This document shows, one piece after another, positions 36,992 through 47,747 of a DNA stretch of 64,000 nt. Below the pieces are notes generated by a model. That model was given only the letters and a program-made list of their open reading frames with translations, ran no database searches and was not told the DNA's origin. The DNA comes from Vogesella indigofera (GTDB lineage: Bacteria > Pseudomonadota > Gammaproteobacteria > Burkholderiales > Chromobacteriaceae): the NCBI RefSeq assembly GCF_003633895.1, contig NZ_RBID01000011.1:124001-188000 (forward strand). Direction: 5' to 3'. Position 1 is the stretch's first letter. Each line of letters begins with the position of its first letter. A program made the position numbers and the translations under genes.

Positions 36992-37008
36992 CTTGAAAGA
37001 CACTTGCT

Positions 37009-38835
37009 ATGGAAGACCTTGTTGGTGGCTGGTGGGACAAGCTGATCCGCCGTACCGCCTACCGTGGCTATCCGCAGGCGGCGGTGGCGCTGGCGGAGAT
37101 TGAAAAGCAGGCGCCGCTGTTCTTCCGCGCCATGGGCGGCGACCCGGCGCTGACCCTGCGCACCGCCGTCGGTACCGCCCACGGCGCGCGGCGCCGGCTG
37201 CTGGAACGCATCGCCGGCACCGGCGAGCAGGTCGAGCTGGCGTGGCGCGACGGCCAGTCGCTGTACCTGCCGGAGAAGATCGACCTGTTCCCCGACGCGG
37301 CGCACAACCGCGAACTGTATTTCTGGCTGATGGCGCTGGCGGCACAGCCGCAGCACGGCGACGACGGCGACTGGCTGACGCGCAACCGTCGCGCCACGGC
37401 CGCCTGCCTCGCCGCGATGCCCGGCCTCGCCGCGCTGTACCAGCGGCTGGTGACGGCGCTGCTGCCGCTGCGTGACACGCCGCGCGATGCCGCCGCAGCG
37501 GCGCAGGAGGCGGCGATCCGCCAGGCACTGCTGCAGCCGGAAGCTGCCATTGTGCTGCCGCCGTGCCGCACCCCGCCGCAGCCGGTGCTGCTGTGGCTGC
37601 ACCCGACGCCACCGACCGCGCCGACCGCCGGCTTGGATGACAAGCAGACGCCGGAGATGGAGGACAGCGACAGCAAGGAAACGAAGAAAAAGCGTCGCTA
37701 CCGTGCGCGGCGCGATACCGCCGACGAGCGCAAGAACGGCATGCTGCTGGTGTTCCGCGCCGAGAGCATCTTCACCTGGGACGAGTACGTGCGCGTCAAC
37801 CGTCACACCGACGACGATGACATGGACGACGCCGGCGCCGCCGCCGAGGACATGAACACGCTGACCATCAGCCGCGACAACCGCCGCCGCGCCAGCCGGC
37901 TGAAGTTCGACCTCGACCTGCCGGCCGCCGCCTACGACGACACGCCGCTGGGCAGCGGCATCCTGCTGCCGGAATGGGACTACAAGCGGCAACGGCTGGT
38001 GGCCGAGCACTGCTGCCTGAAGCCGATGCTGCCGCGCGATGCCACCCCGGCGCCGCTGCCGGACAAGCTGCAACCGCTGGCCCGGCGCCTGCGCCGCCAG
38101 TTCCAGGCACTGTCGCCGGAGCGCACCCGCAAGAGCGGCGAGGCCAGCGGCCCGGACATCGACCTCGACCGCCTGATCCGCTTCCTCGCCGAGAAACGCA
38201 GCGGCGTGGCGGTGGCCGAGCCGGCGTTGTACCAGGCGTGGCCGCCGGGCGGGCGCAACATGGCCTGCCTGCTGCTGGCCGACCTGTCGCTGTCCACCGA
38301 AAGCTGGCTCGGCGAAGCCGGGCAGGTGATCGGCGTGATCCGCGACAGCCTGCTGCTGTTCGCCGAGGCGCTGTCCGCCTGCGGCGATGCCTTCGGCCTG
38401 TATGGCTTTTCTTCGATCCGTCGCGACGAGGTGCGCTACCTGCTGCTGAAGGATTTTGCCGAGCGCTACGACGACACCACCCGCGGCCGCATCCTGGCGC
38501 TGCGCCCCGGCTACTACACGCGCATGGGCGCGGCGATCCGCCAGTCCACCCGCATCCTGCTGGAGCAGCCGGCGCAGCGCCGCCTGCTGCTGATCGTGTC
38601 CGACGGCAAGCCCAACGACCTCGACCACTACGAAGGCCGCTACGGCGTGGAAGACACCCGCCAGGCGGTGCTGGAGGCGAAGCGGGCAGGGCTGATCCCG
38701 TTCTGCGTCACGGTGGACAAGGAGGCCGGCGAGTACCTGCCGCACCTGTTCGGCCGCCGCGGCTACAGCGTGGTGCACGACGCACGGCGCCTGCCGCAGG
38801 TATTGACCAGCCTGTACGCCAGCCTGACCGCCTGA
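37009..38835 (+). CDS. norD: Nitric oxide reductase activation protein with VWA domain
   Basis: 608-residue NorD: a long N-terminal region, an acidic/basic linker (about residues 218-245) and a C-terminal von Willebrand A domain with an atypical MIDAS start (LLLADLSLSTESW, about residues 422-434), LILEQPAQRRLLLIVSDGKPNDLDHYEG late and GYSVVHDARRLPQVL at the end. Works with NorQ to mature the NO reductase. Repeat R1 copy 2 begins immediately at its stop codon. Confidence 0.93.
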   Translation: MEDLVGGWWDKLIRRTAYRGYPQAAVALAEIEKQAPLFFRAMGGDPALTLRTAVGTAHGARRRLLERIAGTGEQVELAWRDGQSLYLPEKIDLFPDAAHNRELYFWLMALAAQPQHGDDGDWLTRNRRATAACLAAMPGLAALYQRLVTALLPLRDTPRDAAAAAQEAAIRQALLQPEAAIVLPPCRTPPQPVLLWLHPTPPTAPTAGLDDKQTPEMEDSDSKETKKKRRYRARRDTADERKNGMLLVFRAESIFTWDEYVRVNRHTDDDDMDDAGAAAEDMNTLTISRDNRRRASRLKFDLDLPAAAYDDTPLGSGILLPEWDYKRQRLVAEHCCLKPMLPRDATPAPLPDKLQPLARRLRRQFQALSPERTRKSGEASGPDIDLDRLIRFLAEKRSGVAVAEPALYQAWPPGGRNMACLLLADLSLSTESWLGEAGQVIGVIRDSLLLFAEALSACGDAFGLYGFSSIRRDEVRYLLLKDFAERYDDTTRGRILALRPGYYTRMGAAIRQSTRILLEQPAQRRLLLIVSDGKPNDLDHYEGRYGVEDTRQAVLEAKRAGLIPFCVTVDKEAGEYLPHLFGRRGYSVVHDARRLPQVLTSLYASLTA

Positions 38836-38989
38836 GAGCCTGTTCACGATCTGCTGTGACTTGATCGCAATGGCGCGATACGGCGTTGAAAGCGTCTTCG
38901 GAATGCTTGTTCATGTCTGGATAAATGCCGCTTCCTCAGCCATTTTCGCCTTGTCTCGCGTGAGCACCGAGATCATGAACACGCTCTGA
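38834..38989. repeat. Repeat family R1, copy 2 (about 156 bp with terminal inverted repeats)
   Basis: Left end AGAGCCTGTTCACGATCTG and right end (reverse complement AGAGCGTGTTCATGATCTC) form imperfect terminal inverted repeats of about 19 bases. The interior matches copy 1: GACTTGATCGCAATGGCGCG, ACGGCGTTGAAA, GGATAAATGCC and TTCGCCTTGTCTCGCGTGAGC. The central hairpin of copy 1 is decayed here. Begins in the norD stop codon. Confidence 0.8.
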
Positions 38990-39005
38990 CATGCGCTTGC
39001 CCAGC

Positions 39006-39043
39006 AAAAAAGGTTGGCCGCAATGTTGCGGCCAACCTTTTTT
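39006..39043. terminator. Motif-pair terminator between norD and bestrophin gene
   Basis: An 18-bp perfect stem beginning AAAAAAGGTTGGCCGCAA with a TG loop and ending in six T. The stem is two inverted copies of the dispersed motif. Because of the A- and T-tracts it can end transcription from both convergent genes. Confidence 0.9.
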
Positions 39044-39064
39044 GTTGATGCGCCGGGGCGCGGC

Positions 39065-39982
39065 TCAGTACAGGTAGACACCGTCCGGCTGCGGTGCCGG
39101 CACCGGCACCGGCTGGCGCAGCATGTCGCATACCGCGGACTCGATGCCGTAACACAGCGCGGTCAGCGGCAGGTCGTTGCCTTCCTTGCCGAACGGCTCT
39201 TCCAGTTCCTCGCCCAGCACGTCCAGTGCCATATAGGTGTAGGCGATGAACACCGCGATCAACGGCGTCAGCCAGCCGATGCTGGTGGTCAGCCCGATCG
39301 GCAGCAGCATGCAGTAGATGGTGACGGTGCGGTTGAGCAGCACACGGTAGGTGAACGGGATCGGCGTATTGCGGATGCGTTCACAGCCGCCGACCACGTC
39401 GGACAGCGCGTCCAGATTGCGGTCGACGCTCTGCCACTGCCACTGGTCGATGCTGCCGCTGTGGCGCAGGCTGGCATTGAGGCGGTGCAGGTAGAGCAGG
39501 ATCAGCCCCGGCTTGCCGGGCGCGTCGGCGATCGCCTGCCATTCCGCCGCCGGCAGCAGCCGCTGCAGGTGGGCGGCGACGTCGTCCTGGCGCAGCTGGC
39601 CTTTCAGCGCATAGGCAAAGGCGCAGATGCCGTGCAGCATCTGTCGCGACTCCGGCCGCGCGTCGGCAACCGCCAGCAGCTTGCCAGCCAGGGTGCGCGC
39701 CACGATCAGCAGCGTGCCCCACAGCTTGCGCGCTTCCCAGAAGCGTTCGTAGCTGACCGAATTGCGGAAGCTGAGGAAGATCGCCAGCGACACCCCCATC
39801 AGCGTGAAGATGTAGATGTTCAGCGACGATTGCGCGTGCTGGCTGATCCACCAGTTGGTGGCAAAGGCGGACAGCAGCGAGATGAAGAACACCAGGCACA
39901 GCCGGGGCAGGATGCGCGGCAGTACCGAGCCGCGCCAGACGAACAGCAGCTCGAACCAGTTGTGACGAGAGTGGATGATCAT
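39065..39982 (-). CDS. Bestrophin-family (UPF0187) membrane channel protein
   Basis: 305-residue bestrophin-like protein: N-terminal MIIHSRHNWFELLFVWRGSVLPRI, helix pair, and the family block LSFRNSVSYERFWEARKLWGTL (about 67-88); later PFTYRVLLNRTVTIYCMLLPIGL and FIAYTYMALDVLGEELEEPFG. Bacterial bestrophins form pentameric ion channels. Start ATG 39982 is fixed by the conserved N-terminus. No operon partner. Confidence 0.87.
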   Translation of the reverse strand: MIIHSRHNWFELLFVWRGSVLPRILPRLCLVFFISLLSAFATNWWISQHAQSSLNIYIFTLMGVSLAIFLSFRNSVSYERFWEARKLWGTLLIVARTLAGKLLAVADARPESRQMLHGICAFAYALKGQLRQDDVAAHLQRLLPAAEWQAIADAPGKPGLILLYLHRLNASLRHSGSIDQWQWQSVDRNLDALSDVVGGCERIRNTPIPFTYRVLLNRTVTIYCMLLPIGLTTSIGWLTPLIAVFIAYTYMALDVLGEELEEPFGKEGNDLPLTALCYGIESAVCDMLRQPVPVPAPQPDGVYLY

Positions 39983-40161
39983 GATCGGTAGCGGGGGCAG
40001 CGAGAGAGAGACCAGCCCGACATCATAGGCGCTGCCGGCCTGCGGCCACAAGGCGCGGCGGCGGCAACGGCGCCTTTTTTTTGTGCACTGCGGCAAGGCG
40101 CCGCCGCGGGCAAGGGCGGCGGACGACAAGTTCACGCCGTCTGGCACCGGATTCCGATCCG

Positions 40162-40175
40162 TTGATACGAATCAA
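40162..40175 (+). promoter_or_regulatory. Perfect FNR/DNR box upstream of nirS
   Basis: TTGATACGAATCAA fits TTGAT-N4-ATCAA. The centre is about 74 bases before the nirS ATG (40243), allowing a -41.5 position with a leader of roughly 33 bases. Confidence 0.87.
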
Positions 40176-40203
40176 TGATGCCAATGTCACCACCGGCGGA
40201 TGA

Positions 40204-41937
<1,734 letters not shown>

Positions 41938-41979
41938 CCCTCAGCGCGGGCCGCGATCCGGCCCGCCACGGAGATCATC

Positions 41980-42288
41980 ATGAAAACATCCCTGCTTACC
42001 GCACTGCTGCTCAGTGGCGGCCTGCTGCTGGCCACCAGCGCCAACGCCTCGCCGGAGCTGGCGAAGAAGTACAACTGTTTCGCCTGTCACGGCATGGACA
42101 AGAAAGTGGTCGGCCCGGCGTTCAAGGACATCGGCAGCAAGTACAAGGGCCAGAACATGCAGGCCAAGCTGGAAGAGAAGGTGAAGAAGGGCGGCGCCGG
42201 CAGCTTCGGCCCGATCCCGATGTCGCCCAACCCGCAGGTGCCGGATGCCGACATCAAGCTGCTGGTGAAGTGGGTGCTGGCACAGTAA
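41980..42288 (+). CDS. nirM: Cytochrome c-551 type electron donor
   Basis: 102-residue periplasmic cytochrome c: signal peptide ending near ANA (about residue 22), haem motif CFACH (about 35-39), axial Met in PIPMSPNP (about 77). Cytochrome c551/c8-type proteins donate electrons to NirS. Adjacent to nirS, 42 bases downstream. Confidence 0.9.
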   Translation: MKTSLLTALLLSGGLLLATSANASPELAKKYNCFACHGMDKKVVGPAFKDIGSKYKGQNMQAKLEEKVKKGGAGSFGPIPMSPNPQVPDADIKLLVKWVLAQ

Positions 42289-42397
42289 GTCCCGCTTCTT
42301 GCCGCACGCCGGCCCGCTTCGGGCTGGTCGCCGCGGCACGGACTTTGATCGCAGCAGGCGCCGCCTGCTGCCGTGAAAGCCTGACCGGAATCCCGCC

Positions 42398-42763
42398 ATG
42401 AAACTGCCTGCCTGTTGCCGTACGCTGACCGCTAAGTGCCTGCTGCTGGGCTGTTGCGCCGCCTTGTTCATCTCCGAAGCCGTCTATGCCGACAGCGGCA
42501 TCGTCTCCCCCGCACCGCAACGCGTCGCCGAGCTGCGCCACCTGCTGCGCGAGGACTGCGGCGCCTGTCACGGGCTGACCCTCAACGGCGGCCTCGGCAG
42601 CCCGCTGACCGCCGCCGCGCTGGCCGGCAAGCCCGGCGACAGCCTGGTCGCCACCTTGCTCGATGGCCGTCCCGGCAGCGCGATGCCGCCGTGGCGGCCG
42701 TTCATGAGCGAGGCCGAGGCGCAGTGGCTGATCCGGCAATTGCAGCAGGGGGTGACACCATGA
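42398..42763 (+). CDS. nirC: NirC-type c-type cytochrome (c55X)
   Basis: 121-residue periplasmic cytochrome: signal peptide with CLLLGCCAALFISEAVYA, haem motif CGACH (about 53-57), axial Met in SAMPPWRPFMS. NirC proteins support haem d1 maturation or donate electrons to NirS. The stop overlaps nirF by 4 bases. Confidence 0.86.
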   Translation: MKLPACCRTLTAKCLLLGCCAALFISEAVYADSGIVSPAPQRVAELRHLLREDCGACHGLTLNGGLGSPLTAAALAGKPGDSLVATLLDGRPGSAMPPWRPFMSEAEAQWLIRQLQQGVTP

Positions 42764-43938
42764 AGGCGATGACAAGGTTGGCCGCAGCGGCGGCTGCCAT
42801 GCTGCTGCTGGCCGGTTGCGCCACGCCGGCGCTGCGCGGCAGTGGCGATCTCGGCGTGGTGATCGAGCGCGCCGCCGGCAGCGTGCAGGTGGTCAGCAAC
42901 AGCAGCAACACCATGCTGGCGCGCGTCGGTGGGCTGGGCGACCTGTCGCACGCCTCGCTGGTGTACAGCCGCGACGCGCGCTACGTGTACGTGTTCGGCC
43001 GCGACGGCGGCATCAGCAAGGTCGACATCCTCGCCGGCAAGCTGGTGGCGCGGGTGCTGCAGGCCGGCAACAGCATCGGCGGCGCCATCTCCAGCGATGG
43101 CCGCATCGTGGCGGCGCAGAACTACAGCCCGGGCGGGGTCAAGCTGTTCGACGCCGACACGCTGGCGCTGCTGGCCGACATCCCGGCCGTGGACGACAAC
43201 GGCCAGCCGTCCAAGGTGGTCGGCCTGGCCGACCTGCCCGGCAACCGCTTCGCCTTCAGCCTGTTCGAGGCCGGCGAGATCTGGGTGCTGGACGCCGCCA
43301 CGCCGCGCGCGTCGCAAGTCACCAAATACCGCAACGTTGGCCGCAATCCCTACGACGGCCTCGCCAGCAGCGACGGCCGCTACTACATCGCCGGCCTGTA
43401 CGGCGACGACGGCCTGGCCCTGCTGGACAACTGGCAGCCGCAGGCCGGGGTGCGCCGCATCCTGCCCGGCTATGGCCAGGGCCGGGACAAGCAGCCGGTG
43501 TACAAGATGCCGCACCTGCGCGGCTGGAGCATCGCCGGCGACTACGCCTTCCTGCCGGCGATCGGCCTTCACGAGGTACTGGTGGCGGACAACCGCAGCT
43601 GGCAGGAAGTCGCGCGGGTGCCGGTATACGGCCAGCCGGTGTTCGTGATGGCGGAGCCATCCGGGCGCCGGGTGTGGGTGAACTTTGCCTTTCCGCACAA
43701 CGACACGGTGCAGGTGATCGACGTGCCGACGATGCAGGTGATCCGGACGCTGAAACCGGGCCGCGCCATCCTGCACATGGAATTCACCGCCCGTGGCGAC
43801 GCGGTGTGGCTGTCCAGCCGCGACGACGACAAGCTGGTGGTGATCGACACCGCCACCTTCCAGACGCGGCGCGAACTGCCGGCGGCCAACCCTTCCGGCA
43901 TCTTCTTCAGCTGGCGCGCCGGTCGGATGGGCATGTGA
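42760..43938 (+). CDS. nirF: Heme d1 biosynthesis lipoprotein NirF
   Basis: 392-residue periplasmic propeller protein related to the NirS d1 domain but with no CxxCH. Signal ends in LLAGC (Cys at about residue 19), so it is probably a lipoprotein. NirF acts late in haem d1 synthesis. The protein starts MKAMTRLAAAAAA, and the codons for RLAA are a motif copy (42777-42786); another copy is at 43336. Overlaps nirC (ATGA) and nirDL (TGATG). Confidence 0.93.
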   Translation: MKAMTRLAAAAAAMLLLAGCATPALRGSGDLGVVIERAAGSVQVVSNSSNTMLARVGGLGDLSHASLVYSRDARYVYVFGRDGGISKVDILAGKLVARVLQAGNSIGGAISSDGRIVAAQNYSPGGVKLFDADTLALLADIPAVDDNGQPSKVVGLADLPGNRFAFSLFEAGEIWVLDAATPRASQVTKYRNVGRNPYDGLASSDGRYYIAGLYGDDGLALLDNWQPQAGVRRILPGYGQGRDKQPVYKMPHLRGWSIAGDYAFLPAIGLHEVLVADNRSWQEVARVPVYGQPVFVMAEPSGRRVWVNFAFPHNDTVQVIDVPTMQVIRTLKPGRAILHMEFTARGDAVWLSSRDDDKLVVIDTATFQTRRELPAANPSGIFFSWRAGRMGM

Positions 43939-44921
43939 TGGGCGCGCCGCGAGAACCTGGCGTGCTCCCCGCGCCGCTGCTGGCGCTGCTGGACCGCTAC
44001 CAGCGCGACTTTCCGTTGCAGCCGCAGCCATTCCGCCTGCTGGCAGAGCAGGCGGGCATCAGTGAGCACGCCTTGCTGGCGGCGCTGGCACAGGCGCGCG
44101 CCGACGGCCTGCTTGGCCGCCTCGGCGCGGTGTTCGCCCCCAATACCGTCGGCGTCAGCACGCTGGCGGCGCTGGCGGTGCCACCGGCGCAGCGCGACGC
44201 CATCGCCGCGCAGATCAGCGCGCTGCCGCAGGTCAACCACAACTACGCGCGCGAGCACCACTACAACCTGTGGTTCGTTCTCACCGCGCCGGATCGCGCC
44301 GGCATCGACGCCGCGCTGGCGCAGATCGCCAGCCGCACCGGCTACCCGCCGCTGGACCTGCCGTTGCAGCACGAATACCACATTGACCTCGGTTTTGCCC
44401 TCGGTGCTGACGGCCCGTCACGGCGGCCAACCCTGACCCCGTCCGCGCCGCTGCTGGACGACGGCGACCGGCGCCTGATCGCGGCGCTGAACGAGGGCAT
44501 CGCGCTGCAGCCTCGCCCGTTCGCACTGCTGGCCGACGCCTGCGGCCTCCCCGAGGACGAGGTGTTGCAGCGGCTGCAATGCTGGGTCGCCAGCGGCGTC
44601 ATCCGCCGCTTCGGCATGGTGCTGCGCCACCACGAGCTGGGCTTTCGCGCCAACGCGATGTGCGTGTGGCAGGTGCCGGCGGCGGCGCGCGACGCCATCG
44701 GTACGGCGCTGGCCACCGACCCGGCGGTGACGCTGTGCTACGCGCGGCCGCCGCAGGGCGCGCACTGGCCGTACAACCTGTTCTGCATGATCCACGCCCG
44801 CGATGCCGCCAGCGCCCACGCCGCCGCGCAAAGGTTGGCCGCAAGCCACGGCCTGGCCGCGCTGCCGCAGGCGGTGCTGATTTCCACCCGCCGCTACACC
44901 CAGCGCGGCGCCCGTTACTGA
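43938..44921 (+). CDS. nirDL: Siroheme decarboxylase subunit, fused NirD-NirL
   Basis: 327-residue protein with two Lrp/AsnC-like halves (residues about 15-160 and 170-325), each with an HTH-like start and a ligand-binding part (NHNYAREHHYNLWFVLTAP in the first; CYARPPQGAHWPYNLFCM in the second). Together with NirG/H it decarboxylates siroheme to didecarboxysiroheme. In Pseudomonas aeruginosa these are separate genes of about 150-170 residues; here D and L are one polypeptide. Start overlaps nirF stop. Confidence 0.88.
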   Translation: MGAPREPGVLPAPLLALLDRYQRDFPLQPQPFRLLAEQAGISEHALLAALAQARADGLLGRLGAVFAPNTVGVSTLAALAVPPAQRDAIAAQISALPQVNHNYAREHHYNLWFVLTAPDRAGIDAALAQIASRTGYPPLDLPLQHEYHIDLGFALGADGPSRRPTLTPSAPLLDDGDRRLIAALNEGIALQPRPFALLADACGLPEDEVLQRLQCWVASGVIRRFGMVLRHHELGFRANAMCVWQVPAAARDAIGTALATDPAVTLCYARPPQGAHWPYNLFCMIHARDAASAHAAAQRLAASHGLAALPQAVLISTRRYTQRGARY

Positions 44922-44934
44922 CCGGAGTCCTGCC

Positions 44935-45975
44935 ATGAACGCACCACTGCCCCTGGCCGCGCCCGCCGCCGACACCTCGCACGCGGCCGACGTGCCGGAT
45001 GCGACGCTGGACGCGCTGGACAGCCTGATCATCGACACGCTGCAGGGCGGCTTCCCGCTGCTGCCGCGCCCGTATGCCGCCGTCGCCGACAGCATCGGCC
45101 TGGGCGAGGCGGTACTGCTGAAACGGCTGCAGCGGCTGCTGGCCGGGCGGGTGCTGACCCGTTTCGGCCCGATGTACCAGATCGAGCGCATGGGCGGTGC
45201 CTTCGTGCTGGCGGCGCTGGCGGTGCCGGAAGCGCGCTTCGACGCGGTGGCGGCGCAGGTGGGCGCGCTGCCGGCGGTGGCGCACAACTACCGCCGCGAG
45301 CACCACTTCAACATGTGGTTCGTACTGGCCACCGCCACCCCCGGCGGCATCGCCGACGCCATCATCGACATCGAGACCGCCACCGACCTGCGCGTATACG
45401 ACTTCCCCAAGCTGCGCGAGTACTACGTCGGCATGCGGTTTACCGTCGGCGGCCAGGCACCGGTCGGCACGCTGCCGGATAGCACGCAGGGCAATCACGA
45501 GGTAGAGCTGGACGAGCGCGACCGGCAGCTGATCCGCGCCAGCCAGGGCGGGCTGCCGCTACTGCCGCAGCCGTACCGGCAATTGGGTGAAGCGCTGGCG
45601 ATGACGGAAGACGAGGTCTGCCTGCGGCTGGGGCGCATGCTGCAAAACGGCGTCATCCGCCGCATCGGCGCGGTGCCCAATCACTACGCCATCGGCTACG
45701 CCGCCAACGGCATGGCGGTGTTCGATGTCGACGATGCGCAGATCGACGCGCTGGGCGAGCGGGTCGGCGGCCTGCCGTATGTCAGTCACTGCTACCGGCG
45801 CCTGCGCCGGCTGCCGCAGTGGCCGTACAGCCTGTTCGCGATGTGCCACGGCAGCAGCCGCGACGAGGTGATGCAGCAGGTGGCCGCCATCCGCCAGCTG
45901 CTGGGTACCGCCTGTCGCGGTCACGAGGTACTGTTCTCCACCCGCATGCTGAAAAAGAGCGGGCTGCGCATCTGA
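44935..45975 (+). CDS. nirGH: Siroheme decarboxylase subunit, fused NirG-NirH
   Basis: 346-residue protein again made of two AsnC-like halves (about 30-180 and 190-346), with NYRREHHFNMWFVLA in the first and CYRRLRRLPQWPYSLFAMCHG in the second. It is a paralogue of the preceding NirDL and would form the siroheme decarboxylase with it. ATG 44935 lies 13 bases after nirDL. Last gene of the nirS block. Confidence 0.86.
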   Translation: MNAPLPLAAPAADTSHAADVPDATLDALDSLIIDTLQGGFPLLPRPYAAVADSIGLGEAVLLKRLQRLLAGRVLTRFGPMYQIERMGGAFVLAALAVPEARFDAVAAQVGALPAVAHNYRREHHFNMWFVLATATPGGIADAIIDIETATDLRVYDFPKLREYYVGMRFTVGGQAPVGTLPDSTQGNHEVELDERDRQLIRASQGGLPLLPQPYRQLGEALAMTEDEVCLRLGRMLQNGVIRRIGAVPNHYAIGYAANGMAVFDVDDAQIDALGERVGGLPYVSHCYRRLRRLPQWPYSLFAMCHGSSRDEVMQQVAAIRQLLGTACRGHEVLFSTRMLKKSGLRI

Positions 45976-46126
45976 GTCCGCGCCACGCCGCGTGTCGCTG
46001 CGCTGCCGGGCATTTTTTTTGCCGGCGGCACTGGAAATTGTCACGGCTATCGCCAACACTTCAGCTAGCGGCAGTACAGATGCATGAACGGTTTGCAGGC
46101 ACTGCCCGCCAATATCAATTGCCGGT

Positions 46127-47539
46127 ATGCTTGCCGATATGGAAACCAACACCTGCGCGCCGCTGGGCAATATCATCGACCTGATGCTCGACGCCATCTG
46201 CGTGGTCGACGCCGAGGGCCGTTTCGTGTTCGTCAGCGCCGCCTGCGAACGCATTTTCGGCTACGCGCCGGAAGAGATGATCGGCAAGCCGATGATCGAG
46301 CTGGTGTTGCCGGAAGACCGGCCGCGCACGCTGCAGGCGGCCAACCAGATCATGGCCGGCCAGCCCAAGCCCCACTTCGAGAACCGCTACCTGCGCAAGG
46401 ACGGGCAGGTGGTGCACATCATGTGGTCGGCGCGCTGGTCGGAGCGCGAGCAGGTGCGCGTGGCGGTGGCGCGCGACGTGACCGAACTGAAGCAGGCGGC
46501 CTCGATGCAGGCGGCGCTGTACGCCATCTCCGAGGCGGCGCACGCGGCGGAGGACATGCTGGCGCTGTTCCGGCGCATACACCACATCATCGGCGAGCTG
46601 CTGCCGGCGCAGAATTTCGCGGTGGCGCTGTACGACGCGGCGCGCGACCAGCTGAGCTTTCCCTACCACGCCGATGTGCAGGAGCCGACGCCGCTGCTGC
46701 GCAAGCCGGCCGCCGGCACGCTCTGCGCCGAGGTGATCCGTAGCGGCCAGCCGCTGTTGCTGACCCCGGAGACGCTGGCCGATTTTCCGGCGCACCTGCG
46801 CCAGATCGTTGGCCGCAAGTCGCTGTGCTGGCTGGGGGTGCCGCTCAATTCCTCCAAGGGCACCATCGGCGCGCTGGTGCTGAAAAGCTACTGCGGTGGC
46901 GTGCGCTACGGCGAAAAGGACAAGGAGCTGCTGCAGTTCGTCTCCAATCAGATCGCCACCGCCATCGAGCGTCACCAGCTGCACGCGCGGCTGCAGTACA
47001 TGGCGCAGTACGACGAGCTGACCGGGCTGCCCAACCGCGGCCTGCTGTTCGACCGCCTGCACACTGCACTGGCGCGGGCGCGGCGCGAGCAGGGGCGGCT
47101 GGCGCTGCTGTATCTCGATCTCGACAAGTTCAAGCAGGTCAACGACACCCACGGCCACGCGGTGGGCGACCAGCTGCTGCACGCGGTGGCCAGGCGGCTG
47201 CAGCAGTGCGTGCGCGAGGCCGACACCGTGGCGCGCATCGGCGGCGACGAATTCGTGGTGCTGCTGGAAAGCCTGCAGCAGCCGGAACACGCGCTGCCGA
47301 CCGCCGACAAGCTGCGCGGGGCACTGGACCAGCCGCTGACCATCGACGGCCACAGTCTGCGCATTCTGCCCAGCATCGGCATCGCGCTGTATCCGGAGCA
47401 CGGCGACACCGCACAGGCGCTGCTGCGCCACGCCGACGATGCGATGTACCAGGTGAAGAAGGGCGGCGAGCCGTACCTGCCGTTACCGCAGGATCATTCC
47501 TTGCCCGGTGACGGCGGTTGTGCGCCGCAGCCGGCGTGA
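46127..47539 (+). CDS. PAS-GAF-GGDEF diguanylate cyclase
   Basis: 470-residue cytoplasmic signalling protein: PAS (residues about 15-125; FVSAACERIFGYAPEEMIGKPM), GAF (about 150-290) and GGDEF (about 305-460) with an intact active site IGGDEFVVLLE and DELTGLPNRGLLFDRL. It should make cyclic di-GMP in response to a PAS/GAF ligand. No transmembrane part, no EAL domain. It sits between nirGH and nirJ on the same strand but with a 150-base gap. Start ATG 46127 or 46139. Confidence 0.9.
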   Translation: MLADMETNTCAPLGNIIDLMLDAICVVDAEGRFVFVSAACERIFGYAPEEMIGKPMIELVLPEDRPRTLQAANQIMAGQPKPHFENRYLRKDGQVVHIMWSARWSEREQVRVAVARDVTELKQAASMQAALYAISEAAHAAEDMLALFRRIHHIIGELLPAQNFAVALYDAARDQLSFPYHADVQEPTPLLRKPAAGTLCAEVIRSGQPLLLTPETLADFPAHLRQIVGRKSLCWLGVPLNSSKGTIGALVLKSYCGGVRYGEKDKELLQFVSNQIATAIERHQLHARLQYMAQYDELTGLPNRGLLFDRLHTALARARREQGRLALLYLDLDKFKQVNDTHGHAVGDQLLHAVARRLQQCVREADTVARIGGDEFVVLLESLQQPEHALPTADKLRGALDQPLTIDGHSLRILPSIGIALYPEHGDTAQALLRHADDAMYQVKKGGEPYLPLPQDHSLPGDGGCAPQPA

Positions 47540-47692
47540 GCGTTACGGCGATGCCGCGCCGCGGCTTGAAGCCTGCGCTGGCCGCGCCTGTATGAAGGGC
47601 GCGGCGCAGTCCGCCGGCGACACGCCCGTGCTGAGCGCGCGGCGTTAGCGTCCGAATCCCGAATCCGGCTAGCGTAAACCGCACCGCCAGAC

Positions 47693-47735
47693 AAAACGTT
47701 GGCCGCAAGCACCAAGTGCTTGCGGCCAACGTTTT
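47693..47735. terminator. Motif-pair terminator between GGDEF gene and EamA gene
   Basis: A 20-bp perfect stem (left arm AAAACGTTGGCCGCAAGCAC, right arm 47716-47735) with loop CAA and terminal T-run. The two arms are inverted dispersed-motif copies extended by GCAC/GTGC. It serves both converging genes. Confidence 0.88.
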
Positions 47736-47747
47736 CATGCAGCCCGC

